A stretch of DNA of 64,000 nucleotides, taken from Coenobita brevimanus (taxonomy: Eukaryota > Arthropoda > Malacostraca > Decapoda > Coenobitidae). The stretch lies in the NCBI GenBank assembly GCA_032717465.1, contig CM064655.1, positions 20,898,051 to 20,962,050 of the forward strand. The letters are read 5' to 3'. Positions 1-13,300 of the stretch are shown here, piece after piece. Every line of letters begins with the position of its first letter. The stretch's first letter is position 1. The position numbers and the translations under genes were made by a program. The notes under the pieces are model-generated. The model searched no databases and was not told the DNA's origin. It saw only the letters and a program-made list of their open reading frames with translations.

Positions 1-1
1 C

Positions 2-1908
2 AAATCACACATAACAATCCCTAACACGTACATTCCCCCCCAATCATCCCCCACAGTACCACACAATTACTCTCCACAGATACACCACATCACTAACATA
101 CCCATCATCCTGGGTGGTGATTTCAACGCCAAGTCATCGGCCTGGTATGTCAACAACCCTGACACAGACAGAGGGCTGGTACTACAATCCCAGACAGATA
201 ATTTCTTCATACTAAACAGTCTAGACCAACATACCCATATCCCACACGAAGCCCTCTTCCTCCCATCATCTCCAGACATCACCTTCTGCTCCCCAAACCT
301 CGCCCCCACTACATCATGGAGAGTGGTCAAAACCCTAGGTTCTGATCACCTCCCAGTCATCATCACTACCAAAACCAGATTCACCCCAGCTGGCCACAAA
401 CACACATACACTAATTATAAGAGAGCCAACTGGGAGGCCTTTGTAACTGAAACAGAACAACATTTCGAAACACTAAACAGTACACCCATCACAAACATCA
501 ACACCGCTGTGAACACTTTCAATACAGTCATACAAAACGCAGACAAAAGACACATCCCTAGAGGCAACAGAAAGAAATGCAACCCCAACTTCACACCAGA
601 AATTCAAAGCCTCATCAGACAACGGGACACACTGCGACATTCCCCAACACCCCATACACAAGACACCATACAACAAATACAAGAACTCAACACTCAGATA
701 AACAATAAACTATCGGAACACCACACACTAAACTGGAAAAATTACCTCCAAACACTTGACCACAAAACAAACATCAGTAAACTCTACAAAACACTAAACA
801 GCATCACACTTTCCAACAGCAACACCACACAATCACACGCTGCCATCACAACAACAGACACCATACCCTCAAACAAACAACAAGCAAACACTCTCATCAA
901 TCACTTTTCACAAGTCAGCCATCTAAATCCCCATCCCGAAGACCGACGTATCATCCGACGTAAGAGATAGTTCCCCACAGACCCAGATTACGCACCTTTT
1001 ACTTACAACCAGACGAAGCACATCATTAACAACCTCAAGCACGCATCTGCCTGTGGACCAGACAACATAAGCAACATTCACTTTAAACACCTAGGACCAC
1101 AAAGCATACAAGCTCTCACCAACATATCAAACTACAGCTACTCACACAACATAATACCCAACATCTGGAAGCATGGCATTATCATCACTATCCCTAAACC
1201 CAAGAAAGACCCCACGTTACCCTCCTCACATCGCCCCATCACACTCCTCTGCACCCCTCTAAAGTCACTGAACGACTGGTAGTACAACTAGTCACACCTC
1301 ACATTCCCCTAGCCCAGTCACAACATGGCTTTAGGCCACTACACTCCACAAACACCCTTCTTACAGACCTTACACAGAGAGTTTTCGATGGCATGAATTC
1401 AGCTAGGCCACCACACAGAACACTCCTAGTCACACTAGACATTAGCAAAGCTTTTGATGCCATCCCCCGCCACAACCTCACAAACAAAATACTCAACACA
1501 AACATGCACAATAACACAAAAAGATGGCTGGCAAACTACTTATCAGGCAGATGTGCACACGTAACATTTGCAGCTCAGTCTTCTAACATCAGAAACTTCA
1601 CAAACGGCGTCCCCCATGGATCTGTTTTGTCCCTTACACTCTTTAATCTATACATGCACGACGTACCCACACCCCACACACCACAGATACACATAGCTTC
1701 CTATGCAGATGATATAACACTTACATGTACGCACCAAAACGCAAACACAGCTGCACACACCATGCAACCTTACCTCAACACACTACACGAATGGTTCACC
1801 ATAAACAGGCTCAAAATAGCCCTAGCCAAATCTACAGTGACTCTTCTCACAAACTGGACAGCAGAACACAGTCACATCCCACACTTCACCATAAACAACA
1901 TCCCCCTA

Positions 1909-1963
<55 letters not shown>

Positions 1964-2847
1964 CCTTGGTGTAAGATACAATACATCAATGTCATTTAAA
2001 CAACACATCACAAACATTAAAAATAAAATAACACCAAGACTCAATGCTCTGAGGTCACTTGCCCATACAACATTCGGACACAACAAAGAAACCACCACCA
2101 CAGTATACAAACAATACATACGTTCAGTGATGAATTATGCAAGCCCTGCCTGGGCTTCTAACCTCACCAAAACACACTACAACACTCTACAGACCATACA
2201 GAACAAGGCCCTAAAAATAATCACAGGCTGCACAGCTACTACACCCACAGACCACCTACATCAAGAAACCAAAGTCCTCAAAGTCAAGGATCACCTAGAC
2301 ATGAGAGGCACTCAGTTTCTTGCTGCAGCCTCCACAAACCCACAACATCCACTACAGTACATGGCAGCACATCCACCCACACCAAGGAACATCAAAACAA
2401 CACCCAGCACGATACCATACACAAATACTGTCATCTCTCCCCCCTCGCCCACCTCAGACCAGCTTCCAGAAGCATATCCACACTCAGATCACTAGCCGCT
2501 CCATTCATTCACTTAAAGACAACACACAGCTGCATGCACGGCCTCCTGACATCCACCCTTCTGAATCTTATCTTCCTCGTGAGGACAGGGTCCACCTGGC
2601 CAGGCTGAGATTTGGGCACCATCCAGCCCTCTTAAGTTACCAGAAGAGGCTGGATGACTCCGTCGCTGATGCCTGTCCAGGATGCAACACAGCACCCCAT
2701 ACTATTAAGCACATTGTGGAAGACTGCATTGCACACAATCACCTACGCCAACAACACAACATACACTCTTTGAGAGCTCTGTGGGAAAGCCCGGTCTCGG
2801 CTGTGGCCTTCCTAAGGGACTCGGGGCTGTTCGGCCAGACTGCCTAG
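2..2847 (+). pseudogene. ORF2 of LINE A: endonuclease-reverse transcriptase, broken
   Basis: Reading frame 2 is open from position 2 to 970 and carries the endonuclease motifs LGGDFNAK (about 110-133) and GSDHLP (about 341-358). A TAG at 968-970 interrupts it, and the same frame continues to a TAG at about 1265. Homology then moves to frame 1 from 1261, where KVTERL, LDISKAFD and SYADDITL (YADD codons 1702-1713, both catalytic Asp present) mark the reverse transcriptase. A (CA)n tract at 1911-1959 shifts the frame again, to frame 3, which runs to 2495. A last shift near 2450-2490 leads to the C-terminal CX2CX8HX4C motif (CPGC...HIVEDC, about 2675-2730) and the stop at 2845-2847. I count one nonsense codon and three frameshifts. 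It cannot make a full protein. Confidence 0.85.
1911..1959. repeat. (AC)n microsatellite inside the LINE A reverse transcriptase
   Basis: A perfect dinucleotide run of about 49 bp lies between the codons for NNIPLP and KILGV. In jockey-like proteins these two segments are close together, so the run looks like a later expansion. It also changes the reading frame. Confidence 0.95.
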
Positions 2848-2870
2848 GGAACAACTACTACTACTACTAC

Positions 2871-3458
2871 ACAGATCCCACGATTAAAATTCACCCGCAT
2901 ATTTTTTCCACCTCTTCCTTTATTACCAGGATGGGAGTGAACGGGGGCTGGTGGTCAGTACTCACACCTCACCATGAACAAAGCAGCCACTGACCACCCT
3001 ATAGAAGAAAATAACCACCTGAAGGGGAAGTATTTAACCGCTAGGCCGACGATGATGTTATCCAGTAATTGTATGGGCCTCGGTTTCTCTCTCTCTCCCT
3101 CTCTCCTCCCTCTCCCCCCTCCTGGTCCCCGCTCTTTTCTTCCCCTCCCCTCCCCTCTCCTGCTCTCCGTTCCCTTCCTCCCCTGCCCCCTCTCCCCCCC
3201 AACCCTCCTACAAGGCAGCCAGCCCTTGGAATTAGTGTGAGTTATAGCTGAGGCCGGAGGTGATGTAGGGTGATGTAAGTATGTGTATGGCTGTGGTATT
3301 ATTTGTAGAGATGTACACGGGAATGCTGAGAGAATGTACGGATGTAGCATGAGCCTGTAGGGATGTTGAAAGGCGAGCAGATGTGTAGAAGGGTATACAG
3401 GGATGTGCAGAGTGACTGTGGATGTATACAGACTGAACGAGTGTTAAGTGAATGTACC
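2871..3458. repeat. Pyrimidine tract and GATGT-type degenerate minisatellite
   Basis: A C/T-rich stretch lies at about 3085-3215. From about 3240 to 3440 the plus strand carries loosely repeated GGGATGT/GATGTGTA words. The same kind of words recur at 4511-4850. No gene was found. Confidence 0.5.
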
Positions 3459-3579
3459 GTCAGGGAAAGTTCCGCGTTACCCACTGTTCGGAGCATTTGT
3501 GGTCAACGAACACTCACGAAGCAGCAGCCAGACTCCACTTGTCTGGTAACTGTGAGTGGGAGGGAGGGTGGCCGGGGGA
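3459..3579 (+). repeat. Left arm of a large imperfect inverted repeat
   Basis: About 120 bp beginning GTCAGGGAAAGTT and containing GTCTGGTAACTGTGAGTG. It matches the reverse complement of 4388-4510 at roughly four bases in five by eye. A (TA)n tract sits near the middle of the spacer. Confidence 0.7.
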
Positions 3580-4014
3580 GGGAGGGTGTGGAGAGTTGCT
3601 CACGTCACAGTATCAATAGCCAATGATAATGCGTCCGACGTGTTCTCAGTGTGCAAAAGCGGTATATTGTTTGTATGGTATTACACTGTCCTCCGTGTCT
3701 GTCCATATAACTGCATATATAATACATGTATACTGTCAAAGCTATGCTTTTTTGCCTTCGTTTTGTAATGATCGACAGGAATTATAGTTACAAAGACTGG
3801 TCTTATAATTAGGACTTCCCTCTTCATTTTGTCTAAAGGAAAACGAAAAGTCTGTTCATCACTCATATAGATTGTTTATTATTATCATTATTATTATTAT
3901 TACTATTATTATTACATACTACCCTAGATGAAAAATTACCAGAATATCACTGAAAATATGTACAGGCGGATGTTTATGGTGGGATGACAGAGGATAAATA
4001 AACAAATTTATAAG

Positions 4015-4016
<2 letters not shown>

Positions 4017-4086
<70 letters not shown>
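4017..4086. repeat. (TA)n microsatellite
   Basis: About 70 bp of alternating TA, preceded at about 3870-3916 by an ATT-rich tract. It lies close to the centre between the two inverted-repeat arms. Confidence 0.95.
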
Positions 4087-4089
<3 letters not shown>

Positions 4090-4387
4090 GCTTTGTTTCT
4101 GAGTAAACACAGACTATGAATATATGTTATATCGTTACGTTATCTCCTGAGGAAATGTCTCATGTTTAAAGTCGACAGGGAATGAAAGTATTCAAAGCTC
4201 TGTCCGAATCCAGCAAATTTCCATGACCTTCCTGCTAACACAACTCTACAGACATCTACGTAATCTTTAAATATGAACTGCTAGGATCATATAGCCTTAT
4301 TAAATTAACTCAAACACACCGTCCTAGTCATACACTGCAGACTTACACGTGATTCCCAACCTATCACCAAACCCTCCTCTGCCACCA

Positions 4388-4510
4388 GTCCCCCGCCTCC
4401 CCCTCCTTCACACTCACAGTTACCAGACACATGAGGTCTGGCTGCCGCTTCATATTCAACCGTCTCTCACCAGTGCTTCGCAAGGTGGGTAATGCGTAAC
4501 TTTCCCTGAC
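4388..4510 (-). repeat. Right arm of the large imperfect inverted repeat
   Basis: The reverse complement begins GTCAGGGAAAGTTACGC and carries GTCTGGTAACTGTGAGTG, matching 3459-3579 in order over its whole length. Immediately to the right, 4511-4850 is a degenerate minisatellite of GTGTAGAAGGGTGT-like words. Confidence 0.7.
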
Positions 4511-4915
4511 TACATATGTGGAAGGATGCTTGATGTATGGAGGGGTGTGCTGATGTGTAATGGTGTGTAGTTGTGAGAGGAGGGGGGGACGTAGATATGT
4601 AGAAGGGTGTGTAGAGGTGTAGAAGGGTGTAGGTATGTTTGCATGTGTGTGTGCTGGATAGTGTGCGGATTGGTAGGGATGTGCTGGGGACCGTAACGGT
4701 TGACAGGGGTGAGTATGTAGACTACAGGGGCACTTAGGAATGTGCAGGGGGGACTGTACGGGTGTGTAAGGAAACTAGAGACATGTAGCTTGTAGGGGAT
4801 TGAAGGGGGAATGTAGTGGTGTATAGGGATGTGTAAGGGTATGAAGTGGCTGTTTTTGTTGCTGCAGAACCACATGATCTGTTCTTATCGATTTCATGGG
4901 AGCTAACAGCAGGTA

Positions 4916-5415
4916 CAGTCACTCATAAAAGAAACGACCCCCCCGGCAAGACACCTTTCAACCAATATGATATCGGTCCTGGTAACACTGTAAATGACGT
5001 CAGGTGTGGGGGTATGAAGCTGAGTTTGGGAGAAGTTCATTCAAAGATCATTCCAAGTGTGTCGAGCCCATTCATTTAACCCTTGAGGCCGGGGGTTTCA
5101 TTTGCATCATGTGCGGCATTAATGCATAAATGTTTCGGGTATTGGATTGTGTTATCACCTGAAAGTTCTTTGTTCTTGTTGCATAAAGTTAATTTTGTGT
5201 GAAGGACATCATAACAAGTCAGATATAATGTATGTTTGAATCGATTTGTGGATTGAAGCAGTGTTTCGTGCAGATTAACTCCGCCCTCCTCTCAAAAACC
5301 CCTCCTCATCCCCCCACATGGCTGAGGTCAAATACACTGTTACCAACACTGAATACCCCGTGTTATATTGCCTCTAACTCAGGGGGGGGGGGGTCTTTTC
5401 TTTTATGAGTGACTG
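4916..5415. mobile_element. Tc1/mariner-type MITE, 500 bp, long imperfect TIRs, TA target duplication
   Basis: The ends are inverted copies: the left starts CAGTCACTCATAAAAGAAA and the right ends with its reverse complement. Each end is bordered by TA (4914-4915 and 5416-5417), the target duplication expected of the Tc1/mariner superfamily. The inverted similarity continues inward with gaps for about 110 bp. For example, GGTAACACTGTAAATGACGT on the left pairs with GGTAACAGTGTATTTGACCT from the right. There is no transposase reading frame, so this is a non-autonomous fold-back element that would have relied on an enzyme from elsewhere. The superfamily assignment rests on the TA duplication and the terminal CAGT. 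Confidence 0.8.
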
Positions 5416-5417
5416 TA

Positions 5418-6320
5418 CCAACACACTCAAGAAACTGCAACGTTATCAGTATGTACCGAGGAAGAGCAGTTGATGCTAACCGTGTAGTATATAGGAGGAT
5501 CAATCGTGCATGGCCTTTAAATGTGTTCTGCGAGTAGCTATGAGTGGAAATTTTGCTTTGAAGAGGAATATAATACCTATTTTCTAAACTGTATGGTTCT
5601 TAATGCACGTTGGACAGTTTTTATTTGTCTGGATGTGACACGGATGCTGGAGACTTGTGTACTGATGAGATAAATTGTGCTCCATTTATATCTATGTAGC
5701 CAGTGACTCACAGCACTGGTTCCTATGCACAGGTGATATATGGATGTTCTCTTTGTGCATCCAGGTGATGATACAGGATGCTTTATACTCTATTGTGTGG
5801 AGAGAGTTGTGATTTGTGTCTGATTAATTGGGTGTCCATGCGGGATTGGTGTAGTCTATTACTGATCCAATTTACTGGTTCCTTGTCATGTCAGAAGTTG
5901 ATGTTCGTATGTGTATGAAGTGTATCATGTCGAAGTACACCTATTATTTTTCATGTGAACCTGAAATGAAATTTAGCCGATGTGCTGTATGTCACTCTTA
6001 GAATTTTTGTCGATCGTATGTGCAGGACTGGAGAGATCTATAGTGCTACGAGGCGTGTTATAATTAGCACTCGTGAATTCGTGACACTTACTTCGTCTTC
6101 TTTTTTTTTCACACTACGCCTTCGTATAATTTTTGTCATTTTCGAGTGGTTAAAATCGACAAATTTTCTGCTGTAACTTACATAAGATATTCAGGAGAAT
6201 TAAATGAAATAACTCGCTGAATGACTGGTGTTACGAATTATCTTAAGTTACCAAAAATTCGTCCCGAGTAAAGTGTTATTGCGGGGGCCAGTGAGAAGCA
6301 TAAGTGCTGTTTTAGTAAGG

Positions 6321-6354
<34 letters not shown>

Positions 6355-6543
6355 ACTCCATCCCATCCCTAAGTTTCAGCATACCGTTACGTCGACAGAG
6401 AGATGCAAACAAACCAAGCAAGCGAAATTCATAACCTCCTTTCACGTTTAATGGCGGTGTGTAATGGAGAGGCTTGTTGATATATGAGGGGTTGGTGGTG
6501 GGGATGTACTGGTGATGTGCTGACTCATCAAGTGGAGTGTATT

Positions 6544-6581
<38 letters not shown>

Positions 6582-7800
6582 ATAAGCCCACCATCCATCC
6601 TCCTCCATCACCATAATCCAAGCTACCGATTTGTGATGTGAAGGCAGTGCCCATCTCGACACACCTACCGTACCCTTTTGCCTACCTTGCTTCACAATAT
6701 ACTAAAGCAGTAGCACATCCTCCTCTATTTCCTCCTATTTCTCCTCTTTCTTCTCTTTCTATGCCTCCTCCTCTTCCTCCCTCTCCTGTTTCTCCTCTTC
6801 CTTCTCTTTCTCTGCCTCCTCCTCTTCCTCCCTCTCCTGTTTCTCTTCTTCCTTCTCTTTCTCTGCCTCCTCCTCCTCCTCCCTGTCATCATAATCATCA
6901 TCATAATCATCATCAGCAGCATCATCACCATCATCTCAACCCTATTTCTGACCAACCCAAGGATGAATTATTGTTTTAGGAGTTTTTATACCACGAATTT
7001 TCTTGCGTTTTCAGTTTTCTAGCTAACATCTACATCAATCTATCAGTCTATCTATCTATCTACTTGTTTATCTGTCTATCTATTTTTTGGGGATTCAGTT
7101 TGGATAAACGTGAAAATATTAAGCAAAAACTTATAAAAACACACCAATTTATTCCCCCAATATTTTCCCTCATTTTCAGACTTCAAGCTAATATAACATA
7201 CCTTAAATTACCATTCTGACTGCTTAGATAAAGGTGGATACACTAAAACAAATACAGACCAACGCAAGAGGACAATAATTATCGTATAAGGTCTAAATTT
7301 TGATTTTTTTCGTCGTGTTTTTAAAGTTCAAACCAATAAATCTGCAATAACTGTTTGTCCTCGTTAACCTAACATCAGACTGGGCAAAGGTCAATACCCA
7401 GAAAAAAAAGAAAGAAAAAGAAAAAATGTAACACCATATGAAAGTAGTCTACAATATTTCCACACTTTCAGTACTTGTTTTTTTTTCTTCTTATAGCACA
7501 GGTTTATGTAGAAATTAATGCTATAAAAAATAAAAGAAGAGAGAAAAGAAAAAGAACAAATGAAAGAAGAAGAAAACAAGAAAAAAAAGAAAATGAAAAA
7601 AGAGAAAAACAAAGGATAAGAAAAAGTACCTTTGAAATTGCAAGCCCAATATATAAAACACCTGATACAAGGGAAGGCATTTACCATCTGTTGGGGTAAA
7701 TACACTAAATAAAAACACGTCACTGTAATACGTAAATAAATAGTTCATATCGGCTAAACCGGACCAGATTTTTCGCTACTTTCTTCTCTTGTTTCATTTT

Positions 7801-7847
<47 letters not shown>

Positions 7848-8343
7848 AGGTGAAGCCACTAATTAAAAATATATATACAAGTTCAATAAATCAGTGTACT
7901 CTAAAAATGCTTCCATAAATTTTCAGATATGCAACTAACATATCTCCTTCCATTTTTTTTAGAGCTTCTCCTTGAGGCACGACGATTATATTAAATTAGA
8001 ACACATTAACAGCAATAAATCAAAGTACTTTAAATTGGGTTTCCTTGTTAATATATATCCTTTAAGATCAATTTTTTTTTTCATTAGTTTAAGTAACAAT
8101 GAATACACACACAAAAAAAAAAAAATCACCTGAACAAGAAATAAATGTACTCTGAATTTTTTCCTCACAATATCGGACACCATACAGAGCAAATTCGCTT
8201 TTTTTTGTATAAGTAATGGTGAAGTAAAAAAAAAAAAAAACTGCAATGAAATAAGCCAGTGTTGCTTTCGCGACGGCAAAATTCTAAAATTTTTCGTTGC
8301 ATTTCGAGCCCATATATCTCCATTACGTGTGTGTTTAGTTTCA

Positions 8344-8389
<46 letters not shown>

Positions 8390-10352
8390 GCCGCTGTTTG
8401 GACGTGATGAAACTTAAAACTGATAATAACAAGGGTGCAGAGTTGAAACCCATTGATTTATACGCCATATGTTCCACACGAGTAGGCCGGCTCAGTGTGA
8501 CTGTAGGATGCTCGCTACGTAAATTCTTCTACTGTATTCTCCTTTGCATCGTCTTTAGTGCCGTCTTCCAAATTCACAACAGGGGTGGTAGTGAGAGAGG
8601 CGGTGCGGTCTTGTAATACCGAACCATACTACCTTGGGTTTACTAGGTTCAACAACACTTCATCACAACCGCTTTATTTTTGCATCCGGTAGGTTATTAT
8701 CCCCTTGTATTAAACACAGTATGAAGCAAAAAGTTTAATGCTAGCTGTTTCGGCAACACCTATCGCCTTTCTCTGTAGGTTAAGCGGAGATACAGACACA
8801 CAAGTTAATCTACAACAGAAATTAACTGGGGGGATTCTCCATTGAGGGGAAACTGGATACTCCAGGGGTGGATTAAACATATAAGGATAAAATGGCCAAT
8901 GCAACCTTAAATGCCTAAAGTAACCTTTACGATGTGTTATCGGCTAAAGATTTGACATTTTATGACCAAGTTTTTTTTTTTTTTTTTTGAAATGTGCTTT
9001 TTATAAAATCCGATTTCTGTACCACACACAATTAGCGTGCTACGAAAAATTAAAAAAATATATATTGAAATTCCTTTGTAAAAATCTCCATAATACTGCT
9101 AAGTTTCTTGCTGTTAAACAATAAAATGTACCGGTAAATGGGTGCAAATAACAATAAAATCTAGAGTAGTTCAAAATAACTTCCAAAAGGGAGGGGAATG
9201 CCCCTTTTAGAAGTTGGGGAGAGATCATCAAGATTTTCTGACAAATGTGGGGAATGACAAGGAAAAACATATTCTGACCTACACTGAACCACTAAAATAC
9301 ACATTCAACAACACTCCTTTTGATTAAGCTCGTCGCTCTAAACGTTCAGTTACATCCCAACTATACCTGTAGTGTAGAGGGTGATAAATATACATCACCG
9401 AAGCTGTTTGCAATGATTTACTAACGTGAAAATAGATGTTCTGTGCTTGTATCGATGATCATGTTATTATAATTCGTCCCTTTTTTTTCATCAATATTTG
9501 ATTTATAAATACTACGTTGACATTTATAACACCTAAATAGCATCCGATACAAGATAACATATATGCAAAGTCAGTCGCAACGAAATAAGTGCCTGGTAAC
9601 CTCCTGAGCTTAAGAGAATACTCCCCATCGCCTCACACACTTCCCCGCATCCTTGAGATGCTGATCAGGAAGCCATTTCTCCCGCATAGCTACATGAAAA
9701 ATCGCTCTCCGGGATTTTTTTTTTTTTTTTTTTTTTTTAAGGGGGCCGTATACTTGTGGGCTTTGAATATTACCTAGCTCCTCTTTCTATCAGTTTTCTG
9801 TTCATCTCTATCGGTTTAATTTTGTCATGCATTTTATTCACAGTGTAAGATAAATAAATAAATACATATATAAATGAATAAATATATGCTAGATGGCAAT
9901 TACCCATTGGCAATGAAATGTTAACTTGGTATTTCCTTACAGCAAATATCATACAGGCAGGGAAATTCGGGGCAGCTAAATGCCGATGTCGATGAACGTT
10001 TTGATCATGAAATAAGAACTTTGTGTTTCCTTCTAATGCCAAACACCTTCATTCAGTTCACAGAAAGATAAAGCCAAAGGGTTAAAAAGACACGTGACTG
10101 GAAAATCAAAGCAACCAGACCATCCCTTCTCTTTTCTATCCTTTTCTTTTACACACTGATTCGAACTTAACAGAATTAGTCATTTTTCCAACAGATAACA
10201 CGTCCTGGGTCAAGCGTCTTCCTGTTATCTGTGCTTCCTGTGTATTGCCATCTCTGCGATCAAATACACTTGTACCTTAACATTTTCTTAAGTGCGATTA
10301 ATACCCTCTCACGATACGAACGCCTAAAAGACACGACGAAAAATTGATCCAC
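5418..10352. other. AT-rich DNA without a recognisable gene; microsatellites only
   Basis: I see no coding region. Simple repeats are (CT)n at 6323-6353, 6543-6580 and 8347-8387, (ATC)n near 6889-6936, and (GT)n at 7805-7842. Poly-T and poly-A runs occur at about 8100-8240, 8971-8990 and 9716-9739. From about 7390 to 7640 there is an A-rich tract of AAAAGAAAA-like words. Confidence 0.7.
6734..6884. repeat. 51-bp minisatellite, three copies
   Basis: A pyrimidine-rich unit beginning CCTGTTTCTCCTCTTCC repeats at 6734, 6785 and 6836 with an exact 51-bp period. It gives a 17-residue Pro/Ser repeat in the plus frame. I take this as a chance effect of a period divisible by three. Confidence 0.9.
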
Positions 10353-10363
10353 ACAACTGAGGT
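10353..10363. repeat. Target-site duplication of LINE B, left copy
   Basis: ACAACTGAGGT, 11 bp, identical to 13539-13549. Confidence 0.85.
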
Positions 10364-13300
10364 CTGTCCATCTATCTATTGCCAGACGCCTCAATCCCGT
10401 TTGGGGTGGCCACAAACAAAACGCCTCCACGTCACCCTCTCTCCCGCCATTTCACTACCCTGCTCCCAACTCACACCCCCCTCTCTCATATACCTCTCCA
10501 CCCCATCCATCCATCTCATCCTCTGCCTCCCCCTCCCTCTTCCCCCCTCCACCTCACTCACATACACTCTCTTCGTCAGTCTTTCATCCTCCATCCTCTC
10601 CACATGGCCAAACCACCTCAGTGTGTTCCTCATAACGCTTCCTATGACATCCACATCCACACCACAACGCTCCTTTATATCCTCATTTGTCAGCCTGTCT
10701 CTCCATGTGACTCCACAGGTTCCTCTTAAATAACTCATTTCCACTGCTCTCACTCTTGACTTGTGCCCTTCCAACAACGTCAAAGCTTCACTTCCATACG
10801 TTAGAGTTGGTATCACAATACTGTCATGTAGTAACTTTTTCACTTCAATGCTCACTTCCCTGTTTCTTATCACTGCTTTCAAGGAACCAGCAACCTTTCT
10901 TCCCTGCTATACCCTTTCAAGCACTTCACCCTCCAAACCTCCATCCTTACTCATCACACTACCCAAGTACTTAAACGTACTCACATTTTCCAATTCCTCA
11001 CCATCCAACCTCGCTGTACATTCACTGACTTCACCTCTCTCAAAGACCATCACTTTACTCTTCCCTACATTCACCTTTAGATTCCGTTTCTTACACACTC
11101 TCCCAAACTCATCCACCAAGCCTTGCAGCTCCCCTTCTTCTTCACTCAACAACACAGTATCATCTGCAAACAACAGTACAGGGAGTTTCCAAACACTATC
11201 CTCTCTCACCAGGGCCACTCCAACATCCACTACCCTACCTTGTACCTCTTTTATTACCCCATCCATGTACAGATTGAACAACCATGGAGACATGACACAT
11301 CCCTGTTTCAACCCAACCTTCAAAGAGGAAAATTCACTTAGTTCACCATCCACACGCACTGCAGCCTTAGCACCATCATACATACTCTTCACAGCATTCA
11401 ACAACTTCCCATCTACTCCATATATTCTTAATACTTTCCACAATCCTTGTCTATCCACCCTGTCATATGCTTTCTCCAAATCCATGAAAGCCGCATACAA
11501 CTTCTTTCCCTTCTCTAGAAACTTTTCCACTAAAGATCTAAGAATGAATATCTGATCTACACAACCTCTTCCCTTCCTAAAGCCTCACTGTTCTTCTCCA
11601 ACTAACTCCTCTGTTCTTTCTCTAACTCTCAATAAGTATCCTACCATACACTTTTCCTATTATACTAAGAAGACAAATGCCCCTATGATTACCACACACT
11701 TCTTTTTCCCCCTTTTCCTTTGTACAAGGGAATAATTATACCTGACTTCCAATCCTCCGGGACTCTACCTTCCTCCCAGGCCAATCTACACATCTTCCAC
11801 ATCCATTCTACTACAGTCTCTCCCCCATGCTTCAGCATTTCACCACACTCCATCAATTCCTGGGGCTTTCCCCAATTTAACTTCATTGCTTCCACAACTT
11901 CTATCCTACTGATTTCTTCCTGTCTTCTCACCTCCCTCCTTCTCCCAGCCATTCCCCAGCCACTTATACTCGCATTACTTCCATCCTGTATGTTCAACAA
12001 TTCCTTAAAGTGTTCTCTCCATCTGCTCACTTTTTCTCCCTTCTCCACTAGTAATCTACCATTTTTATCTTTCACTCCCATGCTAACCTCACTTCCACCC
12101 TTTCTTTCTTCACCTCTTTCCAGAACATTTTCTTACAGTCCCTCCACTTTGCATTCAAATTCCTTCCAAATTCCTCATCCACTCTCTTCTTACTCTCTCT
12201 TACTAATCTTTTCACCTCTCTATCTTTCTACATATAACTCTCTTTTCCGCCTCTCAACTTCTTCCACGCCCCTATTTCTCATCCATTCATTGTATGCTTT
12301 CTTCTTTTGTGCCACAGCCTGTCTCACCTCTTCAGTCCACCACGCTGTTCCTTGCACCCCGCTCCGTCTTCTCTTCCTCCCACACTCCACATCACATGCT
12401 GCACATATTTCTTCTGTAAATATCCTGCACACACCTTCCACGTCCCCCATCTGCTCCAATTCATATTTGCCCAATCGTTCCTCCACTTCTCTCTTATACT
12501 CTGCCTTTTTCTCATCCTCTTGTTACCTTTCCACTCTCCTTGCAACTACTCCTTCCTCTCGCCTTTCCCTTCTTCTATTTCTCCATCTTACTTGGATCCT
12601 ACTTCTGGCCACCACCAGGTAGTGGTCAGAAAGTCCACTCCCTCAACCTCTATAAGCTCTTGCATCCATTACACATCTTTGCATCCTTTCATCCACACAC
12701 ACATAATCAATCATTGCCTTCCTTTCATTCAGTGCACCACCCACCCTTCTCATCACTCGCCATGTATATCTATGGATCATTTTATGCCTTAAGAGGTTAT
12801 TGGCTATCACCAACCCCCTCCCAGCACAAATGTCCACTAACGCACTCCCATTCCCATCTATCTCAGCAGGCACATCCCACTCACCAACTATTCCATCTAC
12901 CTTCACATTCCTTACTTTACCATTCATATCACCGATCAAAAACACTCTCTCACTCCTTCCAAACTTTTCCATGCACACTTCCACATTTGTCCAGAACTCT
13001 TCTCTCACTCTGCTAGCACGATCTTGCGTTGGCGCATACACACACACAATCGCCCACATTTGTATTCCAACTTTCAATCTTACCCACACAATCCTTGACC
13101 CAACTGATCCATACTGTCTTATGTTCTTCTTCCATCTTTTACTCACAACTATACATACTCCTTCCTTTGCCCTCTCATTCTCACCTACTCCTGCACATAT
13201 ACCCCATCCATACTACCATTCTCTTACACTTTCTCCTCTCCATTTTGTTTCAGTTATTCCACATACATCCACTTTCGCACCCTCAAGCACCTGGACAATC

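Larger units (their letters stand above)
1..2870 (+). mobile_element. LINE A: jockey-like non-LTR retrotransposon, left end outside window, decayed
   Basis: The element is open at the left edge of the window and ends in a short (TAC)n tail at about 2849-2870, directly after the last stop codon. It encodes an apurinic-type endonuclease, a reverse transcriptase and a C-terminal Cys-His motif, and has no RNase H domain that I can see. That order and the lack of RNase H fit the jockey clade, though the clade needs a tree to confirm. The 3' tail is a trinucleotide repeat and not poly-A. The left target-site duplication lies outside the window, so neither insertion age nor 5' extent can be judged. 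Confidence 0.85.

Noticed and set aside
10761..11555. A 264-codon frame on the plus strand, with a near-identical one on the minus strand at 19930-20724
   Set aside because: Both are antisense to the reverse transcriptase of LINEs B and C. Their likeness only reflects the relation of the two elements.
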